Below, piece after piece: positions 58,825 through 64,000 of a stretch of 64,000 nt of DNA (positions within the stretch are counted from its first letter, which is position 1; the number at the start of each line of letters is the position of its first letter). The DNA is from Alphaproteobacteria bacterium (GTDB lineage: Bacteria > Pseudomonadota > Alphaproteobacteria > Caulobacterales > Parvularculaceae). A program made the translations under genes and the position numbers. Under the pieces are notes generated by a model, which was given only the letters and a program-made list of their open reading frames with translations, searched no databases and was not told the DNA's origin. Where the stretch lies: the NCBI GenBank assembly GCA_016125455.1, contig WGLS01000005.1:124001-188000 (forward strand). The letters are read 5' to 3'.

Positions 58825-59793
58825 ATGGCCGACCAGGAATTTCTCGATCGCGTCTTCACGATGGAAGTCGGACGCTGCACGGAGGCGGCGGCCGTCGCCG
58901 CGTCCCGCATGATCGGGCGGGGCGACAAGGAGGGCGCGGACCAGGAAGCGGTGAATGCGTTGCGTGACGCTTTCAACAAGCTTGAGATGCGAGGCGTCGT
59001 CGTTATCGGTGAGGGTGAACGCGACGAAGCGCCGATGCTATACATCGGCGAAGAGGTCGGAACAGGGCGTGGTCCGAAGATCGATATTGCTCTGGATCCA
59101 CTCGAAGGAACAACGTTGACGGCCAAGGCCATGGCGAATGCGCTGTCGGTCGTTGCAATGGCGCAGGGCGGCACGCTCCTGCACGCGCCGGACGTCTACA
59201 TGCAGAAGATTGCCGTCGGTCCGGGCTATCCGAACGGCGTGGTCGATCTCGACGCGAGCGTTGAGGACAATATCGCCTCGCTGGCCAAGGCGAAGGGCGC
59301 GCCCGCCTCGGAAATAACGCTGTGCGTTCTCGATCGCGAGCGCCACGACGGCATCATCGCCGGCGCCAGGAAGATGGGCGCGCGCGTGTTCCTAATTCCC
59401 GACGGCGATGTCGCTGGCGTCTTTCATACCGCAGAGGCGCATACCGGAATTGACATGTATGTCGGTTCGGGCGGCGCGCCGGAGGGCGTTCTTGCTGCGG
59501 CGGCGTTGCGCTGCGTCGGCGGCCAGATGCAGGGCAGGCTGCTGTTCCGCAATGACGACGAGCGACTGCGCGCCGAACGCGCCGGCATCACCGACCTCAA
59601 TCGGAAGTACGGGCTGATGGACCTTGCATCCGGCGACGTGATCTTTGCGGCGACGGGCGTGACGAACGGTTCGATGCTGGAGGGCGTCAGGTGGGAAAAG
59701 GATTTCGTCCACACCCATACCGTCATCATGCGGTCGAAAACCGGCACTGTACGGTACATCAAGGCCCGCACTCCCCGCGACGGACGGCAGTGA
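58825..59793 (+). CDS. glpX: Class II fructose-1,6-bisphosphatase
   Basis: GVVVIGEGERDEAPMLYIGEEVGTGRGPKIDIALDPLEGTTLTAKAMANALSVVAMA. Confidence 0.97.
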   Translation: MADQEFLDRVFTMEVGRCTEAAAVAASRMIGRGDKEGADQEAVNALRDAFNKLEMRGVVVIGEGERDEAPMLYIGEEVGTGRGPKIDIALDPLEGTTLTAKAMANALSVVAMAQGGTLLHAPDVYMQKIAVGPGYPNGVVDLDASVEDNIASLAKAKGAPASEITLCVLDRERHDGIIAGARKMGARVFLIPDGDVAGVFHTAEAHTGIDMYVGSGGAPEGVLAAAALRCVGGQMQGRLLFRNDDERLRAERAGITDLNRKYGLMDLASGDVIFAATGVTNGSMLEGVRWEKDFVHTHTVIMRSKTGTVRYIKARTPRDGRQ

Positions 59794-60389
59794 CGTTGCC
59801 GCCGCTTGCCAACGGGTTTTCCTGGCGGCTGGCGACCGAAGCCGACATTCCGGCGATTGAAGACCTGATGCGACTGGCCATCCGGCACAATATGGCGGCT
59901 TTTCTGTCGCCATCGGAAATCAGCGCTGCGACCGAGACGATGGGCGTCGACAGGGCGCTGATCGCGGATCGCACGTACTTCGTGGTATTCGCCGGCGAGC
60001 GGCAGGCTTCCGGCGAATATACTGAAAAGGGCCGCGGCGGAGCGCCGTCAATGGTCGGTTGCGGCGGATGGGGCAAACGCCGGACGCTTTACGGCGGCGA
60101 CGCTTCGCCCGGACGCGACGACCGGCTCAGCGATCCCGCGCGCGACGCAGCGCGCATCCGGGCGATGTACACGCACCCTGACTGGACGCGCCGCGGCGTC
60201 GGTTCGCTGTTGCTGCGCCTTGGCGAGGATGCGGCCCGGACGGCGGGCTTCGCCGTCATTGAGCTTGGGTCGACGATCCCGGGCGAGCCGCTCTACCGGG
60301 CGAGGGGGTATTCGGAATTTGCGCGCGATCGCCATGTCGGCGCGAACGGCGCGGAGAACATCGTCATCCGCATGCGCAAGGCCCTGTAG
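59790..60389 (+). CDS. GNAT family N-acetyltransferase
   Basis: ATEADIPAIEDLMRLAI; MYTHPDWTRRGVGSLLLRLGEDAARTAGFAVIELGST; GTGA overlap with glpX stop. Confidence 0.85.
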   Translation: MTLPPLANGFSWRLATEADIPAIEDLMRLAIRHNMAAFLSPSEISAATETMGVDRALIADRTYFVVFAGERQASGEYTEKGRGGAPSMVGCGGWGKRRTLYGGDASPGRDDRLSDPARDAARIRAMYTHPDWTRRGVGSLLLRLGEDAARTAGFAVIELGSTIPGEPLYRARGYSEFARDRHVGANGAENIVIRMRKAL

Positions 60390-60498
60390 GCGCGTCGCCG
60401 GCTTCTAGTGGCGGTTGCGCGCTTGCGGTTCGCCGCATGCCTCTTATTTACTGGGTCAGGCCACAGATCGCGCCAGACAATCCGGGACTGAGCGCGTC

Positions 60499-62364
60499 AT
60501 GTTCGCGTTTTTCGAAAAGCTGCTGCAACCATTCCCCGACGCCCGACATGGCGCGCCGCCAAAGGGACTAATTCAGTTTTCATGGCATTTTGTCAGGGAC
60601 GCCAAATGGTTCCTGGTCGCGTCCGCCTGCCTCTCGGCGCTGATCGCGATCGGCGAAGTGGCCCTGTTCCGCTATCTTGGCGAACTAGTCGACTGGCTGG
60701 GCGCGGCGGACACATCCACATTCCTCGCCGATCATCGAGGCGCATTGATCGCAATGGCGCTCGTGCTCGCGATCGGCCTTCCGCTGGCGAATTTCCTGTT
60801 TTCGCTTATCACTCACCAGACCTTGCTCGGCAATCTTCCGATGTCAGCCCGTTGGCGGATGCATCGGCGCATGCTCGGCCAGTCCATGAACTTCTACGCC
60901 GACGAATTCGCCGGACGCGTCGCCACCAAGGTCATGCAGACGTCGCTGGCCGTCCGCGAAGCGGTGATGAAGCTGATCGAAGTCTTCGTCTATGTGAGCA
61001 TCTATTTCCTGACAACGATCGCAACGGTCGCGGCGGCCGACTGGCGCCTTGCAGCGCCGATGGTCGCGTGGCTCGCGGCCTACCTTTGTTTCGTCCGTTA
61101 CTTCGTGCCGAGACTGTCTAGCATTTCCGAGAAGCAGGCCGACGCGCGCTCCGCGATGACCGGTCGCATCGTCGACAGCTACACGAATATTGCGACCGTC
61201 AAGCTGTTCGCCCATGCCGGCCGGGAGGAAGCATACGCCCGCGCCGGCATGAAGGCCTTTCTCGACACGGTCCATCCGCAGATGCGCCTCGTTACGCGGT
61301 TCCATAGCCTTGTATACCTGAACAATTGCCTCGGAATCCTGCTCGTTGCCGCATTGTCGATCCATCTTTGGTCGAACGCGCTTATCTCCGTAGGGGCGAT
61401 TGCGACGGCGATCGGCCTTGCATTGCGCCTGAACGGGATGTCGCAGTGGGTCATGTGGGAAGTCTCGGCGCTTTTCGAGAATGTCGGCGTCATCTACGAC
61501 GGCATGGAAATCCTGACGAGGGCGCAGGCCGTCACCGACCGCGAGGGGGCAACCAAAATGGCCCGCCCGGTAGGCGCGATTTCGTTCGAAGACGTCTCAT
61601 TTCACTACGGAAAGGATGGCGGCGTCATAGAAGGCCTGAACCTGTCGGTCAGCGCCGGCGAGAAGATCGGCATCGTCGGGCGGTCCGGCGCTGGCAAGTC
61701 CACCCTCGTGAATCTTCTGCTCCGCCTCTACGATCTCGAACGCGGCCGCATCGCCATCGACGGCCTCGACATTTCCAAGGTCACGCAGGATTCGCTCCGC
61801 TCGCATATCGGCGTGGTCACTCAGGATACCGCGCTCCTCCATCGCTCAATTCGCGACAATATCGCCTACGGCCGTCCTGACGCGTCGGATGAAGAGATCA
61901 TCGACGCCGCACGCCGCGCGAACGCCTACGACTTCATCCGGGACCTCGCGGACAGGGATGGAAGAACCGGCCTTGACGCCCATGTGGGAGAGCGCGGCGT
62001 TCGCCTGTCCGGCGGCCAGCGGCAGCGCATCGCCATCGCCCGCGTCTTCCTGAAGGACGCACCAATTCTCGTGCTCGACGAAGCCACGTCCGCGCTCGAT
62101 TCCGAAGTCGAGCAGGCGATCCAGGAAAACCTCTTCGAGTTGATGCGGGGCAAGACCGTTATCGCCATCGCGCACCGCCTATCGACAATCGCCGCGCTTG
62201 ATCGCCTCATCGTGCTCGACAAGGGCGCGGTCATCGAAGAAGGCCGCCACGATCATCTCGTCGCCGCGGGGGGCGTATATGCCGACCTATGGAAGCGTCA
62301 GTCCGGCGGCTTCCTGTCGGCGGCGGCGGACGAAAGCGCGCGCGGACAGTCGGCAGCCGAATAG
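60499..62364 (+). CDS. ABC exporter, fused permease/ATPase (MsbA/ABCB type)
   Basis: GRSGAGKSTLVNLLLRLYD; LSGGQRQRIAIARVFLKDAPILVLDEATSALD; N-terminal TM domain. Confidence 0.96.
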   Translation: MFAFFEKLLQPFPDARHGAPPKGLIQFSWHFVRDAKWFLVASACLSALIAIGEVALFRYLGELVDWLGAADTSTFLADHRGALIAMALVLAIGLPLANFLFSLITHQTLLGNLPMSARWRMHRRMLGQSMNFYADEFAGRVATKVMQTSLAVREAVMKLIEVFVYVSIYFLTTIATVAAADWRLAAPMVAWLAAYLCFVRYFVPRLSSISEKQADARSAMTGRIVDSYTNIATVKLFAHAGREEAYARAGMKAFLDTVHPQMRLVTRFHSLVYLNNCLGILLVAALSIHLWSNALISVGAIATAIGLALRLNGMSQWVMWEVSALFENVGVIYDGMEILTRAQAVTDREGATKMARPVGAISFEDVSFHYGKDGGVIEGLNLSVSAGEKIGIVGRSGAGKSTLVNLLLRLYDLERGRIAIDGLDISKVTQDSLRSHIGVVTQDTALLHRSIRDNIAYGRPDASDEEIIDAARRANAYDFIRDLADRDGRTGLDAHVGERGVRLSGGQRQRIAIARVFLKDAPILVLDEATSALDSEVEQAIQENLFELMRGKTVIAIAHRLSTIAALDRLIVLDKGAVIEEGRHDHLVAAGGVYADLWKRQSGGFLSAAADESARGQSAAE

Positions 62365-62434
62365 CCTGCCGGTTTTCCACACCCCTCGGTCCGCGGCGTC
62401 GCAATCGGCGGGCGACTCTGCAATTGTCGCGGCG

Positions 62435-64000
62435 ATGGAACAGGCAGGCGCCCTCGCGACCCAAACTCCAATAGCCGCCGGCGACGAGGCGGACGCCGCC
62501 TATTGCGTCGATGATGCGCCCGCCGGGGCGACGGCTTCCGGCGCTCGATGGATTCGAAACCCCTTCGACGCATCCGCGGCTGTTGAGATTTCCCGACGCA
62601 CCGATGCGTCTCGCCTGTTGGCGCGGATCCTCGCGACCCGTGGCGTTGCGCCGGAAGAGGCGTCAGCGTTCCTGAACCCCAGCCTGCGAAATTCCTTGCC
62701 GGACCCTTTTGTCCTCAAAGGCATGGAGACTGCCGCCGCCCGAATCACGTCGGCGATCCTGAACGACGAGACCGTCGGCGTGTTCGGCGACTACGACGTA
62801 GACGGCACGACGGCGACCGCCATCCTGAAGACCTATTTCGACGCGGTCGGCGCATCGCTCGTCGCGCATCTGCCGGATCGGATGACCGAGGGCTACGGGC
62901 CGAGCGCCGCGGCCTTCGCGGCCCTGAAAGAGCGCGGCGCCGGGCTTGCCGTGACGGTAGACTGCGGCGCGTCGGCGGATGCCGCCGTTGACGCAGCCGT
63001 TGCGATCGGGCTCGACGTGATTGTCGTCGACCATCATCAGGTATCGGGCGTTGGTCCGGCAAGGGCGCTCGCCGTGGTTAATCCGCATCGTGACGATGAC
63101 CGGTCCGGCCTGACCAATCTTTCCGCCGCCGGACTGGCGTTCCTGCTTGTCGTCGCGGTCAATCGCGAGCTGCGCGCGGTCGGCAGGTTTGACGCCTCTC
63201 GCGAACCCGATCTTCGCGGCCTGCTTGATCTCGCTGGGCTCGGGCTTGTCTGCGACGTGATGCCGATGACCGGTGTCGCGCGGACTATTGTTTCCCAGGG
63301 ACTGAAAGTTCTCTCCGCGCGCGAGGCGGGCCCTGCGAACAGGGGGCTGCTGGCGCTCGCGGACGCCTGCGGCGCGAAGGCGCCCTATGGCGCGTATGCA
63401 TTCGGGTTCCAGCTCGGCCCCCGCATCAATGCTGCAGGGCGCATCGGCCATCCGGATATCGCTTTCAAGCTGCTGACCACGCCGGACCCGGCGGCGCGCA
63501 GGTCGCTGGCCGAACGCCTTCACGCACTGAACGCCGCGCGGCAGGACATTGAAGCCGACGTTCAGGCGGAGGCGGTGGCGGCGATCGAACGCAGTCGGCT
63601 TGATCGCGAGGCAGTCATTGTCGTTGCCGGCGAGGGCTGGCATCCGGGCGTCGTCGGGATTGTGGCTGGCCGTCTGAAGGATCGCTATGGCAAGCCTGTT
63701 GTCGTGATCGGCCTCGATGAGAAGGGCATTGGCAAAGGGTCCGGTCGCTCTGTCGAAGGCGTCGATCTTGGCGCCGCGGTGCGCCGAGCAATGGAAAATG
63801 GCGTGCTGATCGCTGGGGGCGGCCATGCCATGGCCGCCGGATTGACGGTGCATCAGGCGTCTATCCAGTCGTTTACGGACGATCTTGCTTCGACGCTTGC
63901 GGCGGATGTGGCCCGAGCGCTGCGCAACCGCGCCCTTCGACATGACGGACCGGCGGCGTTGTCGTCCGTGTCCCGAGGGACGGTTGAAGACCTGGCGCGG
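62435..64000 (+). CDS. recJ: Single-stranded-DNA-specific exonuclease RecJ (3' end outside window)
   Basis: Open frame from ATG 62435 to window end: SAFLNPSLRNSLPDPFVLKGMETA; VGVFGDYDVDGTTATAIL; VIVVDHHQVSG; GFQLGPRINAAGRIGHPDIAFKLL. Confidence 0.96.
   Translation, partial: MEQAGALATQTPIAAGDEADAAYCVDDAPAGATASGARWIRNPFDASAAVEISRRTDASRLLARILATRGVAPEEASAFLNPSLRNSLPDPFVLKGMETAAARITSAILNDETVGVFGDYDVDGTTATAILKTYFDAVGASLVAHLPDRMTEGYGPSAAAFAALKERGAGLAVTVDCGASADAAVDAAVAIGLDVIVVDHHQVSGVGPARALAVVNPHRDDDRSGLTNLSAAGLAFLLVVAVNRELRAVGRFDASREPDLRGLLDLAGLGLVCDVMPMTGVARTIVSQGLKVLSAREAGPANRGLLALADACGAKAPYGAYAFGFQLGPRINAAGRIGHPDIAFKLLTTPDPAARRSLAERLHALNAARQDIEADVQAEAVAAIERSRLDREAVIVVAGEGWHPGVVGIVAGRLKDRYGKPVVVIGLDEKGIGKGSGRSVEGVDLGAAVRRAMENGVLIAGGGHAMAAGLTVHQASIQSFTDDLASTLAADVARALRNRALRHDGPAALSSVSRGTVEDLAR

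Noticed and set aside
1-64000. CRISPR arrays, tRNA/rRNA genes, transposases, integrases, toxin-antitoxin or restriction systems
   Set aside because: None recognised on reading both strands and the ORF track; dedicated searches (tRNA, CRISPR and ncRNA covariance models) were not possible here.

Overview
High-GC, probably alphaproteobacterial chromosome segment (taxon inferred only from GC content and gene style). Most of the window (~1-58 kb) is a surface-polysaccharide / sugar-nucleotide island. It contains an ABC-type (Wzm/Wzt) export pair, many glycosyltransferases and SAM methyltransferases, and an MBOAT/SGNH O-acylation pair. Sugar-nucleotide pathways present are GDP-mannose/fucose, dTDP-rhamnose, UDP-ManNAcA-like, Kdo (kdsA, kdsB, kdsD), and an unassigned CMP-sugar acid module. 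Central-carbon genes that supply precursors (pgl, tkt, tal, glmS, glpX) are interleaved. The right end holds a PHA synthase with a Lys/Ala-rich N-terminal extension, an outer-membrane beta-barrel gene, an MsbA-like ABC exporter and a truncated recJ. I saw no tRNA, rRNA, CRISPR array, transposase or complete prophage. The only phage-like gene is an isolated DUF2793 protein. Best candidates for undescribed biology: (i) the cytidylyltransferase / 2-hydroxyacid dehydrogenase / SDR / lactonase module at 26.3-29.7 kb; (ii) a membrane-anchored coiled-coil methyltransferase near Wzm/Wzt that could act as a chain-length ruler; (iii) a histidine-phosphatase-like gene overlapping kdsB, lacking the usual second active-site His, in a locus with no visible kdsC; (iv) a PhaC with a histone-H1-like tail. 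All calls come from reading the translations; no database search was run.
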